Counted from the stretch's first letter, positions 49,361 through 58,473 are shown. The stretch: DNA of 64,000 nt from Elusimicrobiaceae bacterium (GCA_017525025.1 JAFXUJ010000003.1:120720-184719), one strand, 5' to 3'. Program-made: numbers and translations. The notes: generated by a model from the letters alone, not told the origin.

Positions 49361-50265
49361 ACTTTTTTCTCCGGTTGAGTAGCCGCTTCCTGCGGAGCTG
49401 TCGTTTGCACCAAGGTACGCAAAAATTGAACATCCCGGTTACGGGTACTTTCTTGCGGTTGGGCTTTAGCAAATTTAACTAAATCTCCCGAATTTAAAAA
49501 ATCTTTTAGCGGGGACAATAACGGTTCTAATGCCGGAATGTTTTTAGCGTGGCGCACCAGCTCCGTAGATGTATCCGCGGATACATCCGTACTAAAACGC
49601 TTCCACAAATATTCACGTAAGATATCTCCCAGCGTAATGTAGAACAATTTGTAGGCTTGCCGCTCCCATAGACCGCTGGCTAGCAAAGCCTTTATTTTAG
49701 CCAGCGCGATTTGGTCGCAAGGGCGTTTATCTTCTTCCGCGCGCACGGTCAATGCTCCCAGCGTTTTACGTTGACGTCGTATCAAAAAAACATATAGCAG
49801 TATGGTGGCAAGCAATAACGCCAGTAGCCACTTCCACCAACCGGACGGTAAATGCGGGGGACGTATTTCGCGTAGTTTTTTATCGCGAAACACGTTGGCC
49901 GGTGCAATAGAAATAGGGGCCGCATCATGGGTTTTGGCAATAGCTTTTCCGTTTTGCGTTAACAAAAAAGTAACGGTAAAAGTAGATTTGCCGAGTGCAA
50001 AAGGCATGGCCGTTAGCCGGTACGTTCCGCTACCGGGTGCTTGGGGAGTAAACGTGGCTTGGGTTACTTCAAAATCCGGTGACAGCGAATCTTTATCAAG
50101 TTCCACCTGGCTTTGTTGAGGTGTATAAGAAATGTCGTACTGCAAAGTAAACGGTTTAGCCAGCTTGACGGATTTATCCGAATGTCGTTGTGTGACGCGA
50201 ATTTCTTGAGAGTAGGCAAATCCGCCGAGTGATAAACACAAAAAGAATAAGAAAAATTTTTTCAT
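49357..50265 (-). CDS. Bat-operon membrane protein of unknown function
   Basis: 302 residues: signal peptide to YSQ (20), a beta-rich extracytoplasmic domain (25-135), one membrane helix (about 148-167), and a cytoplasmic helical domain (175-280) with LWERQAYKLFYITLGDILREYLWKRF. The same layout is seen in genes between the DUF58 gene and batA in other bat operons; it resembles a short BatD-like or DUF4381-type protein. Overlaps batA and is 2 bases after the DUF58 gene. The role is unknown. Confidence 0.75.
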   Translation of the reverse strand: MKKFFLFFLCLSLGGFAYSQEIRVTQRHSDKSVKLAKPFTLQYDISYTPQQSQVELDKDSLSPDFEVTQATFTPQAPGSGTYRLTAMPFALGKSTFTVTFLLTQNGKAIAKTHDAAPISIAPANVFRDKKLREIRPPHLPSGWWKWLLALLLATILLYVFLIRRQRKTLGALTVRAEEDKRPCDQIALAKIKALLASGLWERQAYKLFYITLGDILREYLWKRFSTDVSADTSTELVRHAKNIPALEPLLSPLKDFLNSGDLVKFAKAQPQESTRNRDVQFLRTLVQTTAPQEAATQPEKKV

Positions 50266-50267
50266 GG

Positions 50268-51158
50268 TTATCTCCTCAATTTTCGCGCCCGCCGCTTAAA
50301 AAATGCGATAACGGGATCCGCCGTGTTTTGGGCTGTATCTACCAGGATGGGTTCTATTTTATACGGGTTAAATAACCGGCGTAATTGGGTGCTATGTTCC
50401 TGATGAAATTTTGATAGGGCTTGGTTGGCCTCGCCGGAAGAGAGGCTGATTAAATCGGTTTGCCCGGTTTCCGGATCTACGATGTCCACGCAAACACCCA
50501 GGTTAGGCAATTGCCGCTCCAACTTATCTTGCAAGATAATGGGAATCAAATCAAATTTTTTAGCTGCTAGACGCAAGGGCTTGGCAAAGGAGGCCAGCGG
50601 GGCTAAAAAGTCAGAGATTAAAAGCAAAATGCCTTGCCGCTTAATTACTTTATTTAACGTTTCTAATCCAAGACCTATATTGGTACCGGTGCGTTTGGGT
50701 TCAAAAGCAACGACTTCGCGAATGAGGCGTAAAATGTGCTTTTTCCCTTTGCGAGGGGGAACATAGAGCTCTATTTGATCGGAAAATAACAATAATCCTA
50801 CTTTATCGTTATTGGTTAATGCACTTAGGGCAAACAGGGCGGTTAGTTCGGCGGCGGCCTCTTGTTTGAGTTTGTCGGCCGAGCCGAACCGTTGCGAACC
50901 GGATACGTCACAGGCAATTAGGAGCGTTAATTCGCGTTCTTCGTTGTATTGTTTGATGTAAGGGGTGTTGCTGCGGGCGGTAACGTTCCAATCAATAGAG
51001 CGGACGTCATCCCCCGGGGTGTATTCGCGCACTTCGGAAAATTCAATTCCCTGTCCTTTAAAAGTGCTTAAATATTCCCCGGCAAACGTTTCCGAAACGA
51101 GCCGTCCGGTTTTAATCTCAATTTGACGGACTTTTTTGAGAATTTCCGCAGTATCCAC
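50268..51158 (-). CDS. DUF58 (VWA-like) protein
   Basis: 296 residues. The DUF58 box EFSEVREYTPGDDVRSIDWNVTARS is present at about 36-60, followed by a VWA-like domain with DVSGSQRFG (MIDAS). No membrane helix is found, so it is cytoplasmic. DUF58 proteins nearly always accompany MoxR AAA ATPases, as here (21 bases apart), and together are thought to act as a chaperone-like pair for metal or protein-complex assembly. Confidence 0.9.
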   Translation of the reverse strand: MDTAEILKKVRQIEIKTGRLVSETFAGEYLSTFKGQGIEFSEVREYTPGDDVRSIDWNVTARSNTPYIKQYNEERELTLLIACDVSGSQRFGSADKLKQEAAAELTALFALSALTNNDKVGLLLFSDQIELYVPPRKGKKHILRLIREVVAFEPKRTGTNIGLGLETLNKVIKRQGILLLISDFLAPLASFAKPLRLAAKKFDLIPIILQDKLERQLPNLGVCVDIVDPETGQTDLISLSSGEANQALSKFHQEHSTQLRRLFNPYKIEPILVDTAQNTADPVIAFFKRRARKLRR

Positions 51159-51179
51159 GGTATGCCCCCAACCTTACAA

Positions 51180-52163
51180 CTACGGTACATCTACGGTGTC
51201 AAAAATTTGTTTGACAATTTGCTCGGCCGTGATGCCTTCGGCTTCGGCTTCGTACGATAATAATACGCGGTGGCGCAGCACATCTAAGCCGATCGCTTTA
51301 ATATCTTCGGGCGTAACGTAACCGCGTCCGTTTAGGAAAGCATAGGCTTTTGCTGCTTGCGTGAGGAAAATGGTGGCACGCGGGCTGGCTCCGTAAGCAA
51401 TGAAGGAGGTTAATTTTTCCAGTCCGGCGGATTTGGGATCGCGCGTTGCGAAAACGAGGTTAACGATATAATTTTTAATTTTGTCGTCCACATAAATATG
51501 GTCGGTTACCGCACGGGCCCGTACAATCATTTCCGGGGTTACTTGGGTATTGAGTTCTATTTTGGCATGGGAGGACATGCGCTCCAAAATTACTTTTTCC
51601 TCTTCCCGCGTCGGATATGTAATAACTACTTTTAACATGAAGCGGTCTACTTGCGCTTCAGGCAACGGATAAGTTCCCTCTTGTTCTACCGGGTTTTGTG
51701 TGGCCATGACTAAAAAAGGAGAAGGCAGTGCGTACGATTTTTCGCCGATGGTTACTTGGCGTTCTTGCATAGCTTCCAGCAAAGCGCTTTGTACTTTGGC
51801 CGGAGAGCGGTTGATTTCATCGGCCAGCACAAAATTGGCGAATACAGGGCCGCGTTTGGGATAGAAAAGACCATCTTTGGGGTTAAAAATCAACGTTCCC
51901 GTGATATCGGCCGGCAATAAATCCGGGGTAAATTGAATGCGTTGGAAAGCAGCATGAATGGCTTGGGCCAATGTTTTTACAGCAAGCGTTTTGGCTAGTC
52001 CGGGCACTCCTTCAATAAGCATGTGTCCGTCGGCGAGTAGGGCTACAAGCATTTTATCTAACAAATCTTCCTGCCCAACAATTACCTTGCTTACTTCTCG
52101 TTTTAAATCTTGCAGGAAAAGACTTTCCTGTTGTACTTGTTTGTTTAGTGTAGCAATATCCAT
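51180..52163 (-). CDS. MoxR-family AAA+ ATPase
   Basis: 327 residues. Walker A is GVPGLAKT (about 56-63); Walker B lies in FVLADEINRSPAKVQSALLEAMQERQVT; sensor 1 is in LVMATQNPVEQEGTYPLPEAQVDRFM. This MoxR signature is unmistakable. MoxR proteins work with VWA partners, here DUF58, BatA and BatB. It is the first gene of an eleven-gene run to pgi. GGGGAGGAAG precedes the ATG by 1-5 bases. Confidence 0.94.
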   Translation of the reverse strand: MDIATLNKQVQQESLFLQDLKREVSKVIVGQEDLLDKMLVALLADGHMLIEGVPGLAKTLAVKTLAQAIHAAFQRIQFTPDLLPADITGTLIFNPKDGLFYPKRGPVFANFVLADEINRSPAKVQSALLEAMQERQVTIGEKSYALPSPFLVMATQNPVEQEGTYPLPEAQVDRFMLKVVITYPTREEEKVILERMSSHAKIELNTQVTPEMIVRARAVTDHIYVDDKIKNYIVNLVFATRDPKSAGLEKLTSFIAYGASPRATIFLTQAAKAYAFLNGRGYVTPEDIKAIGLDVLRHRVLLSYEAEAEGITAEQIVKQIFDTVDVP

Positions 52164-52206
52164 ACTTCCTCCCCGGTGGCTATGTAGCCGAAGATATCTT
52201 CCTTAT

Positions 52207-52235
52207 ATTATAGAAAACAGGAAAGGATTTTTAAA
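52207..52235 (-). promoter_or_regulatory. Possible promoter of the moxR-bat-pgi operon
   Basis: On the minus strand TTTAAA (52235-52230) and TATAAT (52212-52207) are 17 bases apart, giving a leader of about 35-40 bases that contains the palindrome AAGATATCTT. The -35 is poor. Confidence 0.45.
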
Positions 52236-52255
52236 AGAGATTTTTTTAGATTAGA

Positions 52256-52289
52256 ATACAAAAAGGAGGGGCCTTTGCAGGCCCCTAAA
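52256..52289 (-). terminator. Terminator of the cupin gene
   Basis: The stem AGGGGCC/GGCCCCT with a 6-base loop is followed on the minus strand by TCCTTTTTG, just after the cupin stop. Confidence 0.7.
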
Positions 52290-52293
52290 CAAA

Positions 52294-52737
52294 TTAGTTG
52301 TTTACATCATTGGTCATGCCCTGCATGTGTGGCCCCAAAACAAGCACTTTGTCTACATCCGGCATGTGCGCAATCTCCAGGGCACTTTCTGCACCGCAGT
52401 CTAAGTAAATTAATTTTTCGGTGTCGGAGGCATTGCGAATTTGATGCGCGCCTTCCGGCCCGGCCGGAAAAGTAATTGCATCTCCTGCGTGTAAAATTTT
52501 ATTTCCTTCCGCCGTACGGACAGAGGCGATCCCTTGAATAATGTAGAAAACCTCTTCGTTTGTTTCATGCCAATGGTAGCTGTAAGCCGCTTGACCGGGG
52601 GGAATTTCCACAAAGTTGGCATGTAGTTTGGTAACTTCATTTCCGGGGACTATTTCCTTGACGGTGAACTCTGCCCCGGGCAAACTCATTTTTTGTCCTT
52701 TTTCGGTAGCAAAATTTTTAACGGTTAAATGTTCCAT
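52294..52737 (-). CDS. Cupin-domain protein
   Basis: 147 residues forming one cupin barrel. The metal ligands are visible in SYHWHETNEEVFYIIQG (two His, Glu) and, in the second motif, FPAGPEGAHQIRN (His). Single cupins include dioxygenases, isomerases and sensors, so the reaction cannot be stated. AGGAGAGT lies about 5 bases before ATG. It seems a single-gene unit between moxR and pilin 5. Confidence 0.88.
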   Translation of the reverse strand: MEHLTVKNFATEKGQKMSLPGAEFTVKEIVPGNEVTKLHANFVEIPPGQAAYSYHWHETNEEVFYIIQGIASVRTAEGNKILHAGDAITFPAGPEGAHQIRNASDTEKLIYLDCGAESALEIAHMPDVDKVLVLGPHMQGMTNDVNN

Positions 52738-52831
52738 AGTACTCTCCTAAATTCGGAACCATGCGGCAAAGCCCGAATAATCTTACATATGGTATGAATT
52801 TTAAGTGATTTTGTAAAGACGCGCAAATACC

Positions 52832-52860
52832 TTGACCTCGCTTTATCTTTTTGGTAAATT
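52832..52860 (+). promoter_or_regulatory. Promoter of pilin 5
   Basis: TTGACC (52832-52837) and TAAATT (52855-52860) are 17 bases apart, 33 bases before the ATG. Confidence 0.6.
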
Positions 52861-52893
52861 GATAGTATCAGTGTTATATAAACAGGAGTCTGT

Positions 52894-54105
52894 ATGTCCT
52901 TTCAAATAAATAAAAAGAAAGCTTTTACCCTCACCGAACTATTGGTCGTGGTAGTGGTTATTGGTATTTTGGCTACGGTAGCATTGCCTAAATTTAACAA
53001 AGTATTAGTTACGCGTCGTACAACGGAAGCGGAAGAAGTTATGCGGGCCGTACGAATGGAGCAGGAACGCCGTTGTGCGTTAGACAAACCTTATGCAACG
53101 AATTTGGCGGCCTTGACCGATGTTTTGCCGCGTACGAGTACAGACAGTTATAACTATGTAGCTTTGGCTGCCGGGATGAATGCGCAAAGCAAACAGTTGA
53201 AGTATGAGTTGAGAATGCCTTCCTATGTAGACGGACGTATTTGTTGTGAAGGAGAAGGGTGTTCCCAACTTAATAAAGATTATCCGACGTGTGATGAATT
53301 ACGTCGTATGCCGGATTATGAAGCCCCGGATACTGCTTGCGCGGCGGACTTGCCGGAAGAAACGGATGATCCGGTTCAGTGCGGTGGCACACAACCGGAG
53401 TCGGAAAAGTATGATTGTTGTGCGGAAGAAGGCAAAAACGGGGAAAAAACACGGGAGTATTATTGTGATGTGAACGAAGGCGATTGGAAACCCGGTGTTT
53501 GGCAAGGTGCGTGTACGCCCGTCCACGAACCGATGACTTATACTAAGTCGGAAAAGTGCCCGGCTCCGAAGACCGGCTACAGATATAAACAATGTAAGGT
53601 TACATTTCATTGCGGATCTACCCCTAATGACGTGGAATGTGAAGACAACTGGGACGAATCGGCTTGCAACGAAGAATTTGAATGGCACTGGTTTGTGGGA
53701 GCGGGTGTTATGAACGTGCAAATATATCCTGCACCGGAAGATTGCGATTGGGGAGATGCTTGGGCCCATACCTCATGGCCGCTACGTCCGGCTTGGCAGT
53801 GTGAAAATTGCAACCGAATTAAAGAGGAATGTAATGAATCTACGGGCGGGCGTAAAATACGCTATTGGCATTGTTACCAAAATGAGTATGGGGAAATCAT
53901 GACCGGCTTTACGAGAAGGATTTGCGCAATTGCTCAATGTGTGCAGCATAGACGGGGACAAATGCCACCCGGTTTAGAAATGGCTCAGGTTGGGTCATTT
54001 CCGGAAGCGGCTTATCAGGCAACTCCCCCCATGACAGTTATGGTAACAGATCCGAACAATCCTTATGGGGTACCGCGCCCCAGACACTCAAGTTGTGAAG
54101 ATTAA
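52894..54105 (+). CDS. Long cysteine-rich prepilin-like protein (pilin 5)
   Basis: 403 residues, more than twice a usual pilin. The leader MSFQINKKKA is followed by FTLTELLVVVVVIGILATVALPKFNKVL; the residue before the cleavage point is Ala, not Gly, and Glu5 is kept. After the helix come about 330 residues with 24 Cys in all, many as close pairs (CCEGEGC, DCCAEE, CENC), rich in Trp, Pro and acidic residues, presumably stabilised by disulfides outside the cell. AGGAG is 5 bases before ATG. A promoter and a terminator flank it. Its first 86 residues match the partial gene at 63743 in about 73 positions. It could be a tip adhesin carried on a pilin stem; that is inference. Confidence 0.85.
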   Translation: MSFQINKKKAFTLTELLVVVVVIGILATVALPKFNKVLVTRRTTEAEEVMRAVRMEQERRCALDKPYATNLAALTDVLPRTSTDSYNYVALAAGMNAQSKQLKYELRMPSYVDGRICCEGEGCSQLNKDYPTCDELRRMPDYEAPDTACAADLPEETDDPVQCGGTQPESEKYDCCAEEGKNGEKTREYYCDVNEGDWKPGVWQGACTPVHEPMTYTKSEKCPAPKTGYRYKQCKVTFHCGSTPNDVECEDNWDESACNEEFEWHWFVGAGVMNVQIYPAPEDCDWGDAWAHTSWPLRPAWQCENCNRIKEECNESTGGRKIRYWHCYQNEYGEIMTGFTRRICAIAQCVQHRRGQMPPGLEMAQVGSFPEAAYQATPPMTVMVTDPNNPYGVPRPRHSSCED

Positions 54106-54132
54106 ACAGGATACGATCTGTTAGATAGATTT

Positions 54133-54164
54133 ATTAACTCCCCGGGAAATCCCCGGGGAGTTAA
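54133..54164. terminator. Terminator between pilin 5 and the nitroreductase gene
   Basis: The stem TTAACTCCCCGGG/CCCGGGGAGTTAA has a 5-base loop. T-rich flanks occur on both strands, and the convergent nitroreductase gene ends one base away. Confidence 0.85.
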
Positions 54165-54707
54165 TTATTTATATTGATTATAATGCACCATTTCTTCCGC
54201 TTTTTTGCGCGGGCGGGCGTTAGGTGTTTCTGCCGGATATCCCAAAGCTAGTAAATGTTCTACTTTCTTATTAGCGGGTAAGTTAAAAAATCGGGCGGCT
54301 TTATCCGCATTAAACCATCCGATCCAACAAGATCCAAGTCCCTGGTCCCACGCGCGCAGTATCAGATGTTCGCACGCAATGCCGTGGTCTACCAAATAAA
54401 ATTCTGTTCGGCGGATAAAGTTCCCCATGCGTGAAACAAAATTTCCCTTGTCGGATACCGCGGCGATAATGACCGGTGCGGCTGAGGCCCATTTGCTAAT
54501 AGCATATACCGCGCCAAAGACTTCTCTACAAAAGGATTCTTTTGTGTGCGGGTCATCCAGTACAATAAATTCCCACGGTTGCGAATTGCAGGCCGAAGGC
54601 GCTAGCCGGGCGGCTTCCAAACAGCTTTCAATTTTTTCACGCTCGACGGGCTTTTCTTGATATTTGCGCACGCTTCGGCGCGTAAGAATCGCTTGCATGA
54701 GTTCCAT
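54165..54707 (-). CDS. Nitroreductase-family flavoprotein
   Basis: 180 residues. The FMN-binding start RRSVRKYQEKPV and SACNSQPWEFIV are typical, with GLGSCWIGWF and LALGYPAE in the second half. These enzymes use FMN and NAD(P)H to reduce nitro compounds, quinones or other acceptors; the natural substrate is unknown. It is probably monocistronic, divergent from dapF. Confidence 0.88.
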   Translation of the reverse strand: MELMQAILTRRSVRKYQEKPVEREKIESCLEAARLAPSACNSQPWEFIVLDDPHTKESFCREVFGAVYAISKWASAAPVIIAAVSDKGNFVSRMGNFIRRTEFYLVDHGIACEHLILRAWDQGLGSCWIGWFNADKAARFFNLPANKKVEHLLALGYPAETPNARPRKKAEEMVHYNQYK

Positions 54708-54764
54708 AATTTTATTTCTCCCGGGTTAAAGTTAAAAATATATTAGCAAAAATTACAATTTCTT

Positions 54765-54770
54765 TATAAA
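54765..54770 (+). promoter_or_regulatory. -10 element 8 bases before dapF ATG (probable leaderless start)
   Basis: TATAAA ends 8 bases before the ATG and no Shine-Dalgarno follows (the region is A/T only). The -35 is weak. Confidence 0.5.
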
Positions 54771-54778
54771 ATAAATTT

Positions 54779-55612
54779 ATGTACTTTACAAAATATACCG
54801 GACTGGGGAACGATTTTGTTTTTTTAGATGGGCAAACGGCGTTGGATATTACCAATCCGTCGTTACTGGCCCAAAAAATTTGCGACCGACGCTTTGGAGT
54901 AGGTGCGGACGGGTTAGTCTTGTTGCTTCCTTCTCAAAAAGCAGACGTGCGTATGCGTATTATCAATTCCGACGGTAGCGAGGCCGAAATGTGCGGTAAT
55001 GCGTCGCGTTGTGTGCCGTTGCATTTGTATCGTCGCGGATTGAGCCACCGGCGGGATGTGTCGCTGGAAACGCTGGCCGGAATTATTCATACCGAAATTG
55101 TAGACGAGTGTTGCGGGCTCGTGCGGGTGGATATGGGCCCGGCACGTTTAACCCGTGCGGAAATACCGATGGACGGTTTCCCGACCGAGCGCGCCATCAA
55201 CGTGCCGGTGGAAGCGTGCGGACAAACTTTTTACGGCACGGCGGTTTCCATGGGCAATCCTCACTTTGTTATTTTTACGGATGAAGTAGAAAAGGTCCCG
55301 CTTGCACAGTGGGGGCCCGAGCTGGAAAAAAATCCGCTTTTTCCGCGCAAAACCAACGTGGAATTTGTACAAGTACTCAACGAACATACGCTACGCATGC
55401 GTGTGTGGGAGCGCGGAGCCGGTATTACGCAAGCATGTGGAACCGGGGCGTGTGCCGCTGCGGTAGCCAGTGTGCTTAATAACAAAACCGCTGCGCAAGT
55501 GTCTGTTAAGTTGGACGGCGGCGATTTGCAGATTGAATGGCCCGAACAAAAAAGAGTATTGATGACGGGGCTGGCCCAAGAGGTTTTTACGGGGGATTAT
55601 TTAGATTTATGA
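54779..55612 (+). CDS. dapF: Diaminopimelate epimerase
   Basis: 277 residues with both catalytic Cys: Cys72 in EMCGNASRC and Cys220 in ACGTGACAAA. The N-terminus [15 protein letters not shown] is diagnostic, although the second Gly-Asn-Gly motif reads GNAS. It converts LL- to meso-DAP for peptidoglycan and lysine. dapL, the preceding step, follows with an ATGA overlap, so the two form one operon, ending with a pilin. Confidence 0.95.
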   Translation: MYFTKYTGLGNDFVFLDGQTALDITNPSLLAQKICDRRFGVGADGLVLLLPSQKADVRMRIINSDGSEAEMCGNASRCVPLHLYRRGLSHRRDVSLETLAGIIHTEIVDECCGLVRVDMGPARLTRAEIPMDGFPTERAINVPVEACGQTFYGTAVSMGNPHFVIFTDEVEKVPLAQWGPELEKNPLFPRKTNVEFVQVLNEHTLRMRVWERGAGITQACGTGACAAAVASVLNNKTAAQVSVKLDGGDLQIEWPEQKRVLMTGLAQEVFTGDYLDL

Positions 55613-56838
55613 CCGCTTTGAACGAGAACTATTTAAAACTTCAAGGCAGCTATTTATTTTCTACAGTAGCCCAACGCGTGGCTGCTTATAAAAAGGAAAA
55701 TCCGTCGGCCGAAGTGATTAGTTTAGGTATCGGGGACGTGTCGCAACCATTAGTGCCGGCCGTGGTAGAAGCTTTACATAAAGCGTGTGAAGAAATGGGC
55801 CATGCCGAAACTTTTCGCGGGTACGGCCCGGAACAAGGATATCCGTTTTTACGGCAAGCTATTTTGCAAGGCGATTATTTATCGCGCGGTATTTTACTTT
55901 CGGCAGATGAAATTTTTGTAAGTGATGGAGCCAAAAGTGATGTGGCCAACTTCCAAGAATTATTTGCCCTGGACGTGCGGGTAGCTTTGCAAGATCCGGT
56001 TTATCCGGTGTATTTGGATACCAATGTGATGGCCGGCCGCACGCAATCTTACCAAAACGGACGTTACGGCGGAATTATTTATTTACCGTGTACGGAAACG
56101 AACCGTTTTGTGCCGGCGTTGCCGCGGGAACATGCGGACATTATTTATCTGTGTTCACCCAATAATCCAACCGGTACGGCTTTTACTAAACAGGAACTTC
56201 AAAAGTGGGTGCATTACGCTCAAGAGCATAAAAGTATTATTCTTTTTGATAGTGCCTACGAAGCTTATATTACCAGTGATGATGTACCGCACTCCATTTA
56301 TGAAATCCCGGGCGCGGAGCGCGTAGCGGTGGAGTTTCGTTCGTTTTCTAAGACGGCAGGATTTACGGGTACACGTTGTGCTTACACCGTGGTGCCCAAA
56401 GGCGTACAAGTAACCACGCGGGAGGGTAAATCTGTTCCGCTTCATGCGTTATGGTTGCGGCGGCAAACCACGAAATTTAACGGTGTGCCGTATATAGTGC
56501 AACGGGCGGCCGAAGCAGTATACAGCCCGGAAGGTCGTGCACAGACACAAGCTGTTATTAACGGTTACCGGGAAAATGCCGTTACTATTTTAACAGCGTT
56601 ACGCTGTGCCGGATTGACGGCTTACGGGGGCGGAAATGCTCCCTACATTTGGCTTAAAACACCAAAAGGACTGGATTCTTGGGCATTTTTTGATAAACTA
56701 TTAAAAGAGGCACAAGTAGTAGGAACTCCGGGCGTTGGTTTTGGCGCGTGTGGAGAAGGTTATTTTCGGCTGACGGCTTTTAATACGGCTGCGCTTACAC
56801 AGCAGGCGGCCCAGCGGATAGCTAAGTTATCTTTTTAA
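55609..56838 (+). CDS. dapL: LL-diaminopimelate aminotransferase
   Basis: The start at 55609 ([13 protein letters not shown]) overlaps the dapF stop; the longer frame starts inside dapF. 409 residues, standard for DapL. Features are [50 protein letters not shown] and the PLP Lys248 in [13 protein letters not shown]. It makes LL-DAP directly from tetrahydrodipicolinate, skipping acylated intermediates. Its presence beside dapF is clear evidence for the aminotransferase variant of the DAP pathway. Confidence 0.95.
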   Translation: MTALNENYLKLQGSYLFSTVAQRVAAYKKENPSAEVISLGIGDVSQPLVPAVVEALHKACEEMGHAETFRGYGPEQGYPFLRQAILQGDYLSRGILLSADEIFVSDGAKSDVANFQELFALDVRVALQDPVYPVYLDTNVMAGRTQSYQNGRYGGIIYLPCTETNRFVPALPREHADIIYLCSPNNPTGTAFTKQELQKWVHYAQEHKSIILFDSAYEAYITSDDVPHSIYEIPGAERVAVEFRSFSKTAGFTGTRCAYTVVPKGVQVTTREGKSVPLHALWLRRQTTKFNGVPYIVQRAAEAVYSPEGRAQTQAVINGYRENAVTILTALRCAGLTAYGGGNAPYIWLKTPKGLDSWAFFDKLLKEAQVVGTPGVGFGACGEGYFRLTAFNTAALTQQAAQRIAKLSF

Positions 56839-56851
56839 AGGAGAGTAGAAT

Positions 56852-57409
56852 ATGAAAAAAGGGTTCACATTGATAGAAGTATTAGTAGTTGTAGTTATCA
56901 TAGCAGTATTGACGACCGTTGCTCTGCCGCGGTATATGCGCACGTTGGAGCGTGCCCGGGCCACAGAGGCCATGACGGATATCAAGGCCATTAACGAAGC
57001 TATTTATGCTTACGCAATGGGTAAGGACGGACAATGCCCGCCTTCGTTTAGTAAGTTGCTCGTTTCTCTTTCCGGAACGTCCAGTGCAAACGATACGGTT
57101 CGCACAACCAAAAATTTTATTTATAGATTAAACGGAGCTTCCAATGCGTTAGTTCCGGGTACGGATTGTGCCGGCGTAACGGCCCGTCGCAACGCGAGCA
57201 ACCGGTATAACTACATCATTTGGAATCCGTATATCCACCATGGCGACGGCCGCCCGTCTTCGTTAGCCTGCACGGGGACAGCCCAAATCGATATTGATAT
57301 TTGCGAATCGTTAAACTTATATGAAGCAGGGATAACACCCGGTATTGGCGGTGGCATTACCCCTACTCCGGGGACTCCGGCAACACCCGGTACGACTGAA
57401 AGGGACTAG
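56852..57409 (+). CDS. Type IV prepilin-like protein (pilin 6)
   Basis: 185 residues, short leader MKKG, then FTLIEVLVVVVIIAVLTTVALPRYMRTLERARATEAM with Glu5. Only three or four Cys. The last 25 residues are a Gly/Pro/Thr-rich tail (ITPTPGTPATPGTT), perhaps a flexible or glycosylated end. GGAGAG lies 8 bases before ATG. It starts 13 bases after dapL with no promoter of its own, unlike most pilins in the window. Confidence 0.87.
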   Translation: MKKGFTLIEVLVVVVIIAVLTTVALPRYMRTLERARATEAMTDIKAINEAIYAYAMGKDGQCPPSFSKLLVSLSGTSSANDTVRTTKNFIYRLNGASNALVPGTDCAGVTARRNASNRYNYIIWNPYIHHGDGRPSSLACTGTAQIDIDICESLNLYEAGITPGIGGGITPTPGTPATPGTTERD

Positions 57410-57414
57410 CAGTA

Positions 57415-57442
57415 TTGATTTTTATCTGCTTTTAGTTATAAT
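57415..57442 (+). promoter_or_regulatory. Promoter of the cysteine-rich secreted protein
   Basis: TTGATT (57415-57420) and a perfect TATAAT (57437-57442) are 16 bases apart, 26 bases before the ATG. Confidence 0.7.
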
Positions 57443-57468
57443 ATTAAGAGTGGATAAGGAGCAACTTT

Positions 57469-58473
57469 ATGAAAAAATTAGGAATTTTTGGAATTTTATT
57501 ACTTGGGCTACCGGGAATCATTCATGCGGCACCGGTCAAAATGGTTACGTATTTCCCGGCGCCTTATGTGGCGTATAGCCGTTTGGGGCCGAATAACATG
57601 GTGGGTGGTTTGGGGCGGAATCACATGGTGGGTGGTTTAAGTGTAGCCGGGCCCAATGATTATTTTTTGAGAGTAGGAACACCAAATTTAGCGTATCCTA
57701 ACCTCCCATTGTATGTCCAAAACCTGCTTTTGCAAGAGCCGAATAGAACGATAGGTTACCGTACGAGGTTGGAATTGACATCGGATAGCCCGTTTACGGT
57801 TGTGAGTAATTTGGTACGAGTCGGTTCAACGCAAACCATTCGCTCTAATGGGGAGGCTACCTCGAACCCGGGGGACCAGCGTCAAGTGTGGTTCAAACAA
57901 AATCTACAAGTCACGCAGCAACCTAAGACGCGTGTTTTCTATTCAATCAATGCCGACACGATCGACGTTCCAGATTTGTATTTGTTTGGTTTGAAAATGC
58001 CAGCGTGTAATAATACCGAAACCTCGGGGGATAGACACCGGATTTCTTGGAGAACTGCCACAGTGAAACTTTCAAATACAAATGTAGCTCCAATGTCGGG
58101 TACATTTTTGACTTGCGGAGACATACAATCGTGCCATTGTAATGGACTTGTATGGGATGATGATAACGGCTCATTTGTCCAAACGGGTGAATGGTGTGAT
58201 AATGAAAATTGGGTGGAATGTTATGAATATGGCCCTTGTACGACGGAAGGAGAGGAGCATATCTGTCAAGAATGCAACAGTAGCCATATTGAAATACATA
58301 AGTATGTTTGTACAAGATGTGATTCCAGTTGGAGTTTATGCAATGCTTGCCACACTACTGTAGGGTGGCCTTGCTATACCGGCCCCGGCGGAGGCGGTGG
58401 TGGGGGTGGAACCGGTGGAGAAGTTCCCGGCCAGCAAGATGATGATATAAAAGAGAAAGAAAAAAATTTGTAA
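57469..58473 (+). CDS. Cysteine-rich secreted protein of unknown function
   Basis: 334 residues with a signal peptide ending IHAA (about residue 22). No Cys is found before residue 180; fourteen follow between 180 and 302, with CxC and CxxC patterns (SCHC, CQEC, CTRC, CNAC) that look like zinc-ribbon or disulfide knots. A nine-residue unit around MVGG is repeated twice (about 38-56), encoded by a 27-bp tandem duplication. The tail has a run of nine Gly-rich residues and then acidic/basic residues. It has its own promoter directly after pilin 6. No family recognised; it might be secreted with, or attached to, pili. Confidence 0.7.
   Translation: MKKLGIFGILLLGLPGIIHAAPVKMVTYFPAPYVAYSRLGPNNMVGGLGRNHMVGGLSVAGPNDYFLRVGTPNLAYPNLPLYVQNLLLQEPNRTIGYRTRLELTSDSPFTVVSNLVRVGSTQTIRSNGEATSNPGDQRQVWFKQNLQVTQQPKTRVFYSINADTIDVPDLYLFGLKMPACNNTETSGDRHRISWRTATVKLSNTNVAPMSGTFLTCGDIQSCHCNGLVWDDDNGSFVQTGEWCDNENWVECYEYGPCTTEGEEHICQECNSSHIEIHKYVCTRCDSSWSLCNACHTTVGWPCYTGPGGGGGGGGTGGEVPGQQDDDIKEKEKNL
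57582..57635. repeat. 27-bp tandem duplication inside the secreted-protein gene
   Basis: Two adjacent 27-base units (57582-57608 and 57609-57635) differ at three positions or fewer and keep the reading frame. They share ACATGGTGGGTGG at the end of each unit. Confidence 0.85.
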
